NCBI GenBank assembly: GCA_016926265.1
Contig: JAFGOW010000051.1
Location: forward strand, 1 to 35,855
Direction of reading: 5' to 3'
DNA length: 35,855 nt
From: Deltaproteobacteria bacterium
GTDB taxonomy: Bacteria; Desulfobacterota; Desulfuromonadia; Desulfuromonadales; JAAYDE01
The notes under the pieces are model-generated. The model did not search any database. It was not told the DNA's origin and was given only the letters and a program-made list of their open reading frames with translations. Position numbers and translations under genes: made by a program. This document shows, in pieces, positions 8,781 through 16,446 of the stretch; position 1 is the first letter of the stretch, and the number at the start of each line of letters is the position of its first letter.

Positions 8781-9569
8781 TCAGGCCGCGAACAGACGCT
8801 CGCCGTTGGTCAGCAGCTCCGCCACTTCGGCATCGGAGAGCCGGAGCCGGATCTGCAGCAGCTTCATCTCGGCCAGGGGGTCGAAGAGCGGGTAGTCGCT
8901 GCCGAACAGGATCCGCTCGCGGGGGTGGTGGGCGAAGATGTCGAACAGCAGCCGGGAGGGGATGGCGTTGAGGGAGCTGGAGGTGTCAAGATAGAGGTCG
9001 CGGCCGGCCAGGTATTCGACCACGAAAGACCAGTGCTGGAAGCCGCCGAAATGGGGCGCGATGACTTTCAGCCTGGGGAAGCGGTCGAGCTGGGCCGCCA
9101 GCTTCTGGGGGCTGGAGGGGTTGAGTTCCGGCGGCAGCCGGTCGCCGATGTGGATCATCAGGTAAAAGCGCTCGCCGATCGCTTCCAGGATCGGATCGAG
9201 GCGCGGGTCGTCCAGCGCAAAACCCTGAAAATCGGGATGGAGCTTGATCCCCTTGATTCCCGCCGCCGCCAGGCGCTCCAGCTCCCGTTCCCACTCCGGG
9301 AAATCGGGGTGGAAGGTGCCGAAAGGGATCAGGCGGGGACAGGTTTCCTGGACCTGAAGCGCCCAGTTGTTGGCGGGGATGACCTGTTCCCGTTTGGTGG
9401 CCGCGCAATGCATCACGGCGCGGTCGATGCCGGCCCGATCGAGCCGCGGCAGCAGATCCTCCAGCAGGCCGTTGCCGACCGGGGCGATGCGGTAGTGTTC
9501 TTCCAGTTGGCGGACCACCTTGTCGGCGATCTTGGGGTGAAAGGCGTGGGTATGGATGTCGATGGCCAT
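8781..9569 (-). CDS. amidohydrolase-family metal-dependent hydrolase
   Basis: TIM-barrel amidohydrolase of the Amidohydro_2 type, 262 aa. Metal-site residues are visible in order: DIHTH at residues 4-8, GIKLHPDFQG in the middle, MIHIGD, APHFGG and the late GSDYPLFDP aspartate. These fit a mononuclear or binuclear zinc hydrolase or decarboxylase (ACMSD / aminocarboxymuconate decarboxylase-like or uronate-isomerase relatives). The substrate cannot be deduced. The ATG at 9569 has GGAGG seven bases upstream. The gene converges on the helicase gene with only 20 bases between stops and is divergent from the DUF4126 gene. Confidence 0.86.
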   Translation of the reverse strand: MAIDIHTHAFHPKIADKVVRQLEEHYRIAPVGNGLLEDLLPRLDRAGIDRAVMHCAATKREQVIPANNWALQVQETCPRLIPFGTFHPDFPEWERELERLAAAGIKGIKLHPDFQGFALDDPRLDPILEAIGERFYLMIHIGDRLPPELNPSSPQKLAAQLDRFPRLKVIAPHFGGFQHWSFVVEYLAGRDLYLDTSSSLNAIPSRLLFDIFAHHPRERILFGSDYPLFDPLAEMKLLQIRLRLSDAEVAELLTNGERLFAA

Positions 9570-9785
9570 GGAAAACCTCCGGCGGCTGGCGGCGAAATCG
9601 TAGCGTTGGCGCCAAGAAGCAGTTCCGGCAACCTTGGAGCAACGCAGCGGGGCGCTGGAAAAACGCGCCTTGCCAAAGAGACCCCGGGGTTGCTTTTCAA
9701 AAAAAGGAAATTGTTTTTTGACAAAATAGTCTATTAGAGGTTCTTGTCAAGGGAGAATCGGAGCCCGCGGAAGGAAAGGAAGGAG

Positions 9786-10442
9786 ATGGATTCCACCTTT
9801 AACCCGATCGTTCAAACCCTCGCCCTGACGATGGGGGTGGCCTGGGCCAGCGGCCTCAACCTCTACGCCGCGATCCTGCTGCTCGGCCTGCTCGGCGCCA
9901 CGGGCCACCTGACGTTGCCGGAGCAGCTCCAGATCCTCGCCAGTCCCCTGGTGATGCTGGCCGCCGCTTTCATGTATCTGGTGGAGTTTTTCGCCGACAA
10001 GACACCGGGTTTCGATTCGGGGTGGGACGCCGTCCATACCTTCATCCGCATTCCGGCCGGAGCGGCCCTGGCCGCGGGGGCGGTGGGGGAACTCAACCCG
10101 GCCGTTGCCATCGCGGCGGCCATCGTCGGCGGCGGGCTGACCGCCGGCGTGCATGCCACCAAGGCCGGCTCGCGGGTTCTCATCAACAGCTCTCCCGAGC
10201 CCTTTTCCAACTGGGTCGCCTCGGTGGCCGAGGATCTCCTCGTCATCGGCGGGCTGTTTGCCGCCCTCTACCATCCCTGGCTGTTCCTCGGCCTGCTGCT
10301 GCTCTTCATCCTGCTGATGATCTGGCTGCTTCCCCGGCTGTGGCGGGGGCTCAAGCGGCTGTTCGGCTACCTCGGGCGCCTGTTCGGAGGCCCGGCTCCG
10401 CCGCCGGCGGCAGGAACGGGAAGCGGGCCGCCACCGTCCTGA
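9786..10442 (+). CDS. DUF4126 family membrane protein
   Basis: Inner-membrane protein of 218 aa and unknown function. It has an N-terminal helix with GVAWASGLNLYAAILLLGLLG, a central glycine/alanine-rich pair of helices (GAALAAGAVGELNPAVAIAA and a following TAGVHATKAGSR) and a final strongly hydrophobic helix, ending in a basic and proline-rich tail. The pattern GxNxYxxxxxLGLL and the HATKAGSR segment are those of the DUF4126 family. I chose ATG 9786 over the TTG at 9744 because a purine-rich ribosome site (AAGGAAAGGAAGGAG) immediately precedes it. A TTGACA at 9718-9723 may be a -35 box but I see no good -10 at the right distance. Confidence 0.82.
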   Translation: MDSTFNPIVQTLALTMGVAWASGLNLYAAILLLGLLGATGHLTLPEQLQILASPLVMLAAAFMYLVEFFADKTPGFDSGWDAVHTFIRIPAGAALAAGAVGELNPAVAIAAAIVGGGLTAGVHATKAGSRVLINSSPEPFSNWVASVAEDLLVIGGLFAALYHPWLFLGLLLLFILLMIWLLPRLWRGLKRLFGYLGRLFGGPAPPPAAGTGSGPPPS

Positions 10443-10458
10443 AGGCGGGGGCGCTCCC

Positions 10459-10890
10459 TCAGAGCTGATAGATCTCCTCGCAACTCAATTTTTTGATCCC
10501 GGCCTCGTCGATCAGCTTTTCAACCTGGTCGATGTTTTCCGCGTCGATCACCAGGATCGCCGATCCTGGCTTGGGCATCAGGGTGGCGTAGGCGTTCTTG
10601 ATGTTGATGCCGGCCTTGGCCAAATGTTCGAGGAGATCGTGGAGGCCGCCGGGGCGGTCGGGCATCCGCACCGCGACGATCCTTCTCAGCACCGCGCTGT
10701 AGCCGGCCGCGGTCAGCACCTGGTGCCCCTGGTCCGGATGGTCGAGGAGCAAGTTGAGGATTCCCCAGCCATAGGAGCTGCTGGAGAGGGTCATGGCGCG
10801 GATGTTGATCCGATGCTGGCGCAGCACGCCGGTCACCTTTTCCAGATGGCCGGGCTGATTCTCCAGGAAGATCGAAACTTGACGGGGCAT
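10459..10890 (-). CDS. tandem ACT-domain protein
   Basis: Small cytosolic regulatory protein, 143 aa, made of two ACT domains. The first begins QVSIFLENQPGHLEKVTGVL and the second around VAVRMPDRPGGLHDLLEHLA, each showing the typical PG turn before the first helix. ACT domains bind amino acids and often control neighbouring aromatic amino-acid enzymes. Its start lies two bases after the stop of paaK on the same strand, so it is translated with the phenylacetate-CoA ligase. The same pairing is common in anaerobic bacteria and archaea. Inference: it senses an aromatic amino acid or modulates the ligase. Confidence 0.88.
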   Translation of the reverse strand: MPRQVSIFLENQPGHLEKVTGVLRQHRINIRAMTLSSSSYGWGILNLLLDHPDQGHQVLTAAGYSAVLRRIVAVRMPDRPGGLHDLLEHLAKAGINIKNAYATLMPKPGSAILVIDAENIDQVEKLIDEAGIKKLSCEEIYQL

Positions 10891-10892
10891 GG

Positions 10893-12206
10893 CTATTCTC
10901 CTTGTCGGTGGCGCAGGTCCTGGACGCGAACGGCTTTTCCTTCCGATTTGGGAAGGGCTCCCGGCTCCACCAGCCGCACCTCGGGGGTGACCAGCACCTC
11001 GTCGCGGATCTCTTCCTGGATTCGGCGCCGCAGGTTTTCCAGGGGCTCCATTTCGCCGGTGAAGAAGTGAGGGCTGATTTCCACCTTGATCAGCATCTCA
11101 TCCACCCCCTTGACCGTCTCCAGGACGATCAGATAATCGTTGCCGATTTCGGGGAAGCCCATGAGGATTTTCTCGACCTGCATCGGAAACACGTTGCACC
11201 CCTTGATGATGAACATGTCGTCGGTGCGGCCGGTGATGCGGTCGATGCGGCGATGGCTGCGGCCGCAGGGACAATCCCCCGGCACAAAGCGGGTCAGGTC
11301 GCGGGTCCGGTAGCGGATGATCGGCATCGCCTGGCGGTCGAGGGTGGTCATGACCAGTTCGCCGACCACCCCCTCGGGAACCGGTTGCAAGGTTTCCGGA
11401 TCGACGATTTCGGCGATGTAAGCGTCCTCCCAGAGATGGAGGCCGTTCTGGCATTCGCATTCGAAGGCGACGCCGGGGCCGTTCATCTCCGACAGGCCGT
11501 AGGAGTTGAAAGCCTTGACGCCATAGAGATCCTGAATCCGCCGGCGCTGGCCTTCGGTGTGGGGTTCGGCGCCGATGACCAGAATCCGCAGCCGGGTGTC
11601 GCGGCTGATATCGACCTTAAGCTCCCGGAAGGTTTCGTGAAGCCGCGCTAGGTAGCTGGGGATGGCGTGGATGACGGTGGTGCCGAAGTTGGTCATCAGC
11701 TGGATCTGGCGCCGGCTGTTGCCGGCGCCGGCCGGGATGGTCAGGGCGCCGAGGCGTTCGGCGCCGTACTGGAAGCCGAGGCCGCCGGTGAAGAGCCCGT
11801 AGCCGCAGATGTTCTGGAAGACGTCGCCGGGGCGCGCGCCGGCCGCGAACAGGGAGCGGGCGACCAGATTGGCCCAGGAATCGAGGTCATGGCGGTTGTG
11901 AAAGATCACCGTCGGGTTGCCGGTGGTGCCGCTGGAGCAGTGAAGGCGGATCACGGTGTCGAGCGGCGCCGAGAGCAGGCCGTAGGGGAAGTGTTCCCGC
12001 AGATCCTCCTTGGTGGTCATCGGCAGCTTGTCGAGATCCGACAGCGAGCGGATATCCTCCGGGGAGATCCCCCGCCGCGCCAGAACGGCGCCGTAAAAGG
12101 GGGAGCCGGCCGCCCGCCGGAGCGTCTCCCGGAGCCGTTCCAACTGGAATGTCGCCAGCCCTGAGCGGGGCATGGTTTCCAGTTCCTGTTGCCAATAGAT
12201 GGGCAT
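10893..12206 (-). CDS. paaK: phenylacetate-CoA ligase
   Basis: Adenylate-forming enzyme that makes phenylacetyl-CoA (or a related aryl-CoA) from the acid, ATP and CoA. At 437 aa it has the usual PaaK length. Visible motifs: the start MPIYWQQELETMPR typical of the family, the P-loop SSGTTGNPT at residues 91-99, NSYGLSEMNGPG, YRTRDLT and GRTDDMFIIKGCNVFP. The open frame extends 56 codons upstream, but ATG 12206 has GAAGGAAAGG directly before it and matches the family start. A strong promoter and a leader hairpin lie upstream. Partnered with the ACT protein, it would recycle or degrade aryl acetates formed from phenylalanine or tryptophan breakdown. Its usual companion iorAB is not in this window, so the exact substrate is open. 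Confidence 0.92.
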   Translation of the reverse strand: MPIYWQQELETMPRSGLATFQLERLRETLRRAAGSPFYGAVLARRGISPEDIRSLSDLDKLPMTTKEDLREHFPYGLLSAPLDTVIRLHCSSGTTGNPTVIFHNRHDLDSWANLVARSLFAAGARPGDVFQNICGYGLFTGGLGFQYGAERLGALTIPAGAGNSRRQIQLMTNFGTTVIHAIPSYLARLHETFRELKVDISRDTRLRILVIGAEPHTEGQRRRIQDLYGVKAFNSYGLSEMNGPGVAFECECQNGLHLWEDAYIAEIVDPETLQPVPEGVVGELVMTTLDRQAMPIIRYRTRDLTRFVPGDCPCGRSHRRIDRITGRTDDMFIIKGCNVFPMQVEKILMGFPEIGNDYLIVLETVKGVDEMLIKVEISPHFFTGEMEPLENLRRRIQEEIRDEVLVTPEVRLVEPGALPKSEGKAVRVQDLRHRQGE

Positions 12207-12242
12207 CCTTTCCTTCTTTCCTGGGTATTTCCCAATGATTTC

Positions 12243-12259
12243 GAGCCTGCGAGAGGCTC
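12243..12259 (-). other. leader hairpin / inverted repeat before paaK
   Basis: A perfect inverted repeat with arms GAGCCT (12243-12248) and AGGCTC (12254-12259) around a five-base loop. It lies right after the predicted transcription start of paaK. It could be an operator or a 5' mRNA stem; there is no U-run, so it is not a simple terminator. Confidence 0.5.
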
Positions 12260-12263
12260 CCTC

Positions 12264-12292
12264 TATATAGCACAATGGTTCTCGAAGCTCAA
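12264..12292 (-). promoter_or_regulatory. sigma-70 promoter for paaK-ACT
   Basis: On the minus strand TTGAGC (12287-12292) and TATATA (12264-12269) are separated by exactly 17 bases. The predicted start is near 12257, giving a leader of about 50 bases that contains the inverted repeat at 12243-12259. Confidence 0.6.
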
Positions 12293-12703
12293 TCTTGACG
12301 GCTTCGGAGACGACCGCTCCTCTCCGGCTTCGGTTTTCATTCGTTGGCGCGGAGTTTATTAAGCTTGGATCCATTGGGAATCTTTGGTCGAAATCCAGGG
12401 CGATGGGGGCGGCTTGACGACCCTGTTTCTTTGAAGAGGAAAAAACGTCGCGGGAGGGTCTTTATGACCCTTGTTATTTTATTAAAGAAGATTTGGATTA
12501 AAAAAATTGCAGAGATGGTTTTGAAAATTTTTGTCGGGTAGCGGCGAATAATATTCGGGATATTTCTTTTTTCTGGTGCTGTGGTATAGTTACACCCGGT
12601 TTAGCGATGACGGATATCCTTTTAAAGGGATCGAAAAGGAAGCGGATATTTTAAGAAAAAATTTTAATTTTAATTATTTTACACGATGGGAAGGGGGGAT
12701 AAA
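12293..12703. other. AT-rich intergenic regulatory region between paaK and the peroxiredoxin gene
   Basis: No convincing gene lies in these 411 bases; a 65-codon open frame in it has no family resemblance and no ribosome site. The sequence becomes distinctly AT-rich from about 12430. It holds a 13-base palindrome CGAATA-A-TATTCG (12545-12557), a possible -10 TATAGT (12585-12590), and a direct repeat CGGATAT at 12611-12617 and 12643-12649 (32 bases apart, three helical turns). These probably control the peroxiredoxin gene. Confidence 0.45.
12545..12557. promoter_or_regulatory. candidate operator palindrome upstream of peroxiredoxin
   Basis: A perfect 6-1-6 inverted repeat, CGAATA-A-TATTCG, lies about 30 bases upstream of a possible -10 box TATAGT at 12585-12590. 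The symmetry and AT content resemble sites of Fur/PerR- or Crp/Fnr-type regulators, but it does not match a known consensus well. Confidence 0.3.
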
Positions 12704-13357
12704 ATGAACGAAACGGAATGCTGCAAAGAGGCCGTTTTCCCGCGCCTTAATGAGCCGGCGCCGGATTTCGAGGCCGTCACCACCCACGGCACCAGGAAAT
12801 TGTCCGATTATCGGGGCAAATGGCTGATCCTTTTTTCCCATCCCGCCGACTTCACGCCGGTCTGCACCACTGAATTCATCGGTTTCGCCCGGCATTACGA
12901 AGAGTTCAAAAAGTTGGGATGCGAACTGCTCGGGCTTTCCATCGACGGCCGTGCCGCCCACATCGCCTGGGTGTTGGCCATCAAGGAGAAATTCGGGGTC
13001 GAAATTCCCTTCCCCATCATTGAGGATCTGTCGATGAAGGTGGCCCATGCCTACGGCATGATTCAGCCCGGCGCCAGCGATACCTCGGCGGTGCGGGCCA
13101 CCTTTTTCATCGATCCCAAGGGGATTCTGCGGGCGATGGTCTATTACCCGATGAGCAATGGGCGCTCCATCGCCGAATTCGTCCGGTTGCTGGCCGCGCT
13201 GCAGACCTCCGATAAACATGGCGTGGCGACCCCTGAAGGATGGCAGCCGGGGGAGATGGTCATCGTGCCGCCGCCGAAAACGGTGGCTGACGCGGAAAAA
13301 CGGGCCGGCGAAGGCTATGAATACACCGACTGGTTTTTCTGCAAGAAGAAGCTCTGA
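12704..13357 (+). CDS. peroxiredoxin, Prx6 (1-Cys/archaeal Tpx-like) subfamily
   Basis: Thiol peroxidase that reduces H2O2, organic hydroperoxides and peroxynitrite in the cytosol, 217 aa. The active site is HPADFTPVCTTEF with peroxidatic C54 and T51; the conserved arginine is in the SAVRATFFID segment. The long C-terminal part with GWQPGEMVIVPPPK is specific to the Prx6 subfamily. A cysteine close to the end (C213 in DWFFCKKKL) matches the resolving cysteine of archaeal-type Tpx, so a two-cysteine mechanism is possible. Start: ATG 12704 has AAGGGGGG upstream; ATG 12686, six codons earlier, lies before that ribosome site and is rejected. It stands alone and is probably controlled by the palindromes in the AT-rich region upstream. 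Confidence 0.93.
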   Translation: MNETECCKEAVFPRLNEPAPDFEAVTTHGTRKLSDYRGKWLILFSHPADFTPVCTTEFIGFARHYEEFKKLGCELLGLSIDGRAAHIAWVLAIKEKFGVEIPFPIIEDLSMKVAHAYGMIQPGASDTSAVRATFFIDPKGILRAMVYYPMSNGRSIAEFVRLLAALQTSDKHGVATPEGWQPGEMVIVPPPKTVADAEKRAGEGYEYTDWFFCKKKL

Positions 13358-13401
13358 AGGGAATGGCTGACCCGGGCGCCCGCAAGGCGTCCGCTGAAAC
13401 G

Positions 13402-13422
13402 ACGGCAAACGGTAAACGGTAA
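13402..13422 (+). repeat. three tandem heptamers
   Basis: ACGGCAA, ACGGTAA and ACGGTAA follow one another without spacing, in the 179-base gap between the peroxiredoxin gene and the secreted sensor-like protein gene. Short iterated sites of this kind can be regulator binding sites; no function is known. Confidence 0.5.
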
Positions 13423-13536
13423 TATGGTCGAAGGGAGATGGTGCCGAGAAGGAGGGGAAGAAAAATCAAGGTTGCTAACCGCTGTGGGTGAGAAGGCAGG
13501 CTTCAAAAAACTGGATCGTTTTCAAAGGAGAAAACC

Positions 13537-14088
13537 ATGAAAGGCGTTACTTTTTTTGTTGCGTTGTTGTTTGTGGTGGTTAGTTCGGTAGCATTCGCGG
13601 CTCCGGCCCCCCAGAAGGTTGTCGATCTGGGCAAGGGGAAATTGGCTGAACTCGGGAAGGACAAGGTCATCGTCAAGGCTGTGAGGGCCGACAATGCCGA
13701 AGGCTTGACCCTGGACCAGATCAAGAAAATGGACGAGGAGTGGATTGCCGCCAAGAAGGCCAAGCAGACCATTCCTCTGATGAAAGAGAAACTGGAAAAC
13801 GCCTGCGCCAAGTATCTCAAGGAAACGATAATGCCGGCGCATCCCTACATCACCGAGATTTTTGTCTGCAACAAGATGGGCGCCAACGTCTGCCAGACCG
13901 ACCTGACCGGCGACTACTGGCAGGGGGATGAGGCCAAACATAAGGATGTTTTCAAGAAAGATGTGCTGGTTTCCGAGGTGGAGCAGGAAGACGGCAAAAA
14001 CATCGCCCAGGTTTCCGTTCCGGTCATGATGGGGAAAATGCATGTCGGCACCATGACCATCGGTGTTGACGTCGACAAGGTTCCCTGA
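13537..14088 (+). CDS. small periplasmic Cache/PDC-like sensory-domain protein
   Basis: A 183 aa exported protein with a clear Sec signal peptide (MKGVTFFVALLFVVVSSVAF, cleavage after about residue 22). The mature part is a single domain: a long helix around residues 60-95, then the strand-rich ITEIFVCNKMGANVCQTD, followed by the motif GDYWQGDEAKH and a final MHVGTMTIGVDVDKV strand. This strand-loop pattern resembles the ligand-binding part of Cache/PDC sensors, here without any membrane anchor or output domain. C-to-C spacing in FVCNKMGANVC suggests a possible disulfide. The ATG at 13537 has AAAGGAG upstream. It is monocistronic, with a strong terminator 48 bases after the stop. It may be a periplasmic binding partner of a receptor elsewhere; this is inference. 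Confidence 0.75.
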   Translation: MKGVTFFVALLFVVVSSVAFAAPAPQKVVDLGKGKLAELGKDKVIVKAVRADNAEGLTLDQIKKMDEEWIAAKKAKQTIPLMKEKLENACAKYLKETIMPAHPYITEIFVCNKMGANVCQTDLTGDYWQGDEAKHKDVFKKDVLVSEVEQEDGKNIAQVSVPVMMGKMHVGTMTIGVDVDKVP

Positions 14089-14135
14089 CCGGCCCTTCCC
14101 AAGAGCTGTTCATTATTTTTCGCCGGCCATCTCCG

Positions 14136-14175
14136 AAAAATCCCGGGAGCCTTCAAAGGCTCCCGGGATTTTTTT
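14136..14175 (+). terminator. strong rho-independent terminator
   Basis: A near-perfect 17-base-pair stem (arms 14136-14152 and 14157-14173, GC core TCCCGGGAGCC) with a four-base loop. The A-run before and T-run after let it work in both directions. It ends the transcript of the secreted sensor-like gene and insulates the prc promoter. Confidence 0.92.
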
Positions 14176-14266
14176 CGGCTGCCGCCAACCCTTGGCCCCC
14201 TGAGCCGGCGGCCCTGGAAGATGTTTCCGGCGATGGGTCTTCCCCTGGCCTGACAAAGGGTGATAG

Positions 14267-14272
14267 TATAAT
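14267..14272 (+). promoter_or_regulatory. -10 box of the prc promoter
   Basis: A perfect TATAAT lies 31 bases before the prc ATG, just after the terminator. No clear -35 box is found 16-18 bases upstream (the region reads CTGGCC), so an activator or an upstream element may be needed. Confidence 0.45.
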
Positions 14273-14303
14273 TACTTTCTAGGCCTTCTCGCCAGGACCA
14301 TCC

Positions 14304-16409
14304 ATGAAACGGTTGATTTTCCGGACTTTTTTCGTCTCCATCCTGTTATTCCTGTTTTCCTCTTCCTTCTCGCCGGCTGCCGAGGAACGTCCCGCCTCCT
14401 ACGAGGCCGAGCGGGTCAAGGTTTTGAGCTTCATCATCCGGCAGCATCTGTCCCGCCACCATTTCAGCCGCAAAACCTTCGATGACAGTCTGTCCCAGGC
14501 CGCCTTCTCCCTTTTCCTGGAGCAGATCGATTATCAGAAGAGGTTTCTGACCCAGTCCGATGTTCTTGAACTGAAGGCATTCGAAAATCTGATCGACGAT
14601 GAAATGGTCCTCGGCCAGGTCGATCTGCCCGTGGTTTCTCACCGGCTGATGAAAAAACGGGTCGAAAAGGCCGAGCAGATGGTGGACCGCCTGCTCCGCG
14701 CCGGTCTGGATTTCAACCTCCAGGAACAGCTGGAGACCGATCCGAAAAAACGCTCCTTTTGCGCCACGGCTTCGGAATTGGCGGAGCGATGGCGTAAACT
14801 TCTGAAATATCAGACGATTATTAATTATTTGGAGATTTCGGAGCAGCAGCGCGAAGAGGGGGGCCGCGGCGGCCAGGGGAAAGGCCATTCCGAGGAGGCG
14901 CTCTGGCAAAAGGCCCAGGAAAAGACCCGCAAGAGTTTTCAGCACCTCTTTTCCCGCTTGCGCCGGCAGGATATCCGGACCTACTACTCGCTTTATCTCA
15001 ACGCGGTGGCCCGGGCTTTCGACCCCCATACCAACTACCTGGATCCCAATACCGAAGAGGATTTCGACATCAGCATGAAGGGCTCTTTGGAAGGGATCGG
15101 CGCCAGTCTGCGCGAGGATGACGGTTTCATCAAGGTGGTCGAAATCATTCCCGGCAGCGCCGCGGCGCGTCAGGGGCAGCTGGCCAAGGAGGATACCATC
15201 CTCAAGGTCGCCCAGGGAGCGGGCGAGCCGGTCGATGTGTCGGAAATGCGCCTGCGGGATGCGGTCAGGCTGATCCGCGGCAAAAAGGGGACGGAGGTCC
15301 GGCTGACGGCCCAGAAACCGAACGGCGACATCCTGGTGGTGCCGATTGTGCGGGATGTGGTCAACATCGAAGCGACCTTCGTCAAAATGGCCTCCCTGGT
15401 GGACCCGAAAGGGGAGCGCCCCCGATTCGGCTATATCCACATTCCGGCCTTCTATCGCGATCTGAATGCCAACGGCAAGGGGGAGCGGGGACGGAACGCC
15501 ACCGATGATTTTCGGGCAGCGCTCGAGACGCTGCAGAAGGACGGGGTGCGCGGACTGATTATCGATCTGCGCAATGATGGGGGGGGCGCCTTGCAGGACG
15601 CCGTCAACATCGCCGGTCTGTTTATCGATAAGGGGCCCATCGTTCAGGTCAAAGACAGCCAGGGGCAGATGAAAACCCTTTCGGACCCCGAAGAGGGGGT
15701 GGTTTTCGGCGCTCCCGTCGTGGTGCTGGTCAACAAATTCAGTGCTTCGGCTTCGGAAATTCTGGCCGCCGCTCTCCAGGATTACGGTCGCGCCGTCATT
15801 CTGGGGGGGGAGCACACCCACGGCAAGGGGACGGTCCAGGCCCTGATCGATCTGGATCAGGGTTATTTTTCCCGGAAGATGGAAAAATACGGGCCGCTGG
15901 GGGCGCTCAAGGTGACGATCCAGAAGTTTTATCGGGTCAACGGCGACTCGACCCAATCCCGCGGGGTGATTCCGGATATCGTGCTTCCCGATCGCCTCGC
16001 CGTTCTGGAAAGCGGCGAGCGGTACCTGACCCATTCGCTGCCGTGGGACCGGGTGCCCCCCGTCCATTACGAGCCATGGCCGGCGGCGGCCGGCGGTCTT
16101 GACGGTCTGCGGCGGGAGAGTCTCGAACGGGTGGAGAAGAATAGCGCCTTCGCCCGTATTCTCCAAGAGACCGCTCTGGAACGTAAAAAAATCGCCAACA
16201 CCCTGCGGCCGCTGAGTTTGGACCAGATTCGGGCGGAGCGGAAGGCGCTGGAACAGATCCGCAACGGCAAGGAGCTCCGGTTCGAGGATTACCAGGTCAG
16301 GGAAGCGGGGCTTTCGGACCAGAAAGAAAGCGCCCTCTCGGAACAACTGGTACGGGATCCCTACGTACAGCAGGCGTTTCTGGTCCTTCGGGAGCTGGCC
16401 AAACGCTGA
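14304..16409 (+). CDS. prc: tail-specific (C-terminal processing) periplasmic protease
   Basis: Periplasmic serine protease of the S41 family, 701 aa, close to the usual Prc length. Signal peptide: MKRLIFRTFFVSILLFLFSS. An N-terminal helical platform is followed by a PDZ domain (GSLEGIGASLREDDGFIKVV to about residue 340), the strand DLRNDGGGALQDAVNIAGLF, and the catalytic dyad: S482 (second serine of SASASE) and K508 (in THGKGTVQ). The C-terminal region is the helical extension (DUF3340) of true Prc, absent from CtpA. Prc trims or degrades proteins with non-polar C termini, including penicillin-binding-protein precursors and murein hydrolases. The ATG has AGGA upstream at good spacing. It converges on bamD with only 37 bases between stops. 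Confidence 0.94.
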   Translation: MKRLIFRTFFVSILLFLFSSSFSPAAEERPASYEAERVKVLSFIIRQHLSRHHFSRKTFDDSLSQAAFSLFLEQIDYQKRFLTQSDVLELKAFENLIDDEMVLGQVDLPVVSHRLMKKRVEKAEQMVDRLLRAGLDFNLQEQLETDPKKRSFCATASELAERWRKLLKYQTIINYLEISEQQREEGGRGGQGKGHSEEALWQKAQEKTRKSFQHLFSRLRRQDIRTYYSLYLNAVARAFDPHTNYLDPNTEEDFDISMKGSLEGIGASLREDDGFIKVVEIIPGSAAARQGQLAKEDTILKVAQGAGEPVDVSEMRLRDAVRLIRGKKGTEVRLTAQKPNGDILVVPIVRDVVNIEATFVKMASLVDPKGERPRFGYIHIPAFYRDLNANGKGERGRNATDDFRAALETLQKDGVRGLIIDLRNDGGGALQDAVNIAGLFIDKGPIVQVKDSQGQMKTLSDPEEGVVFGAPVVVLVNKFSASASEILAAALQDYGRAVILGGEHTHGKGTVQALIDLDQGYFSRKMEKYGPLGALKVTIQKFYRVNGDSTQSRGVIPDIVLPDRLAVLESGERYLTHSLPWDRVPPVHYEPWPAAAGGLDGLRRESLERVEKNSAFARILQETALERKKIANTLRPLSLDQIRAERKALEQIRNGKELRFEDYQVREAGLSDQKESALSEQLVRDPYVQQAFLVLRELAKR

Positions 16410-16446
16410 AAGGGGGGACGGTGGGAGGGCCGATTGCCGGTGGCGG

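Noticed and set aside
9718-9746. TTGACA as promoter for the DUF4126 gene
   Set aside because: The hexamer 17 bases downstream is TTCTTG, not a -10; the nearest TATTAG is only eight bases away. A promoter probably exists here but I cannot define it.
12344-12541. Short open frame of 65 codons in the paaK-peroxiredoxin gap
   Set aside because: No ribosome site, no similarity recognised, and its first half overlaps the upstream side of the paaK promoter region.
14346-16346. Minus-strand open frame of 666 codons opposite prc
   Set aside because: Antisense shadow of a complete S41 protease gene.
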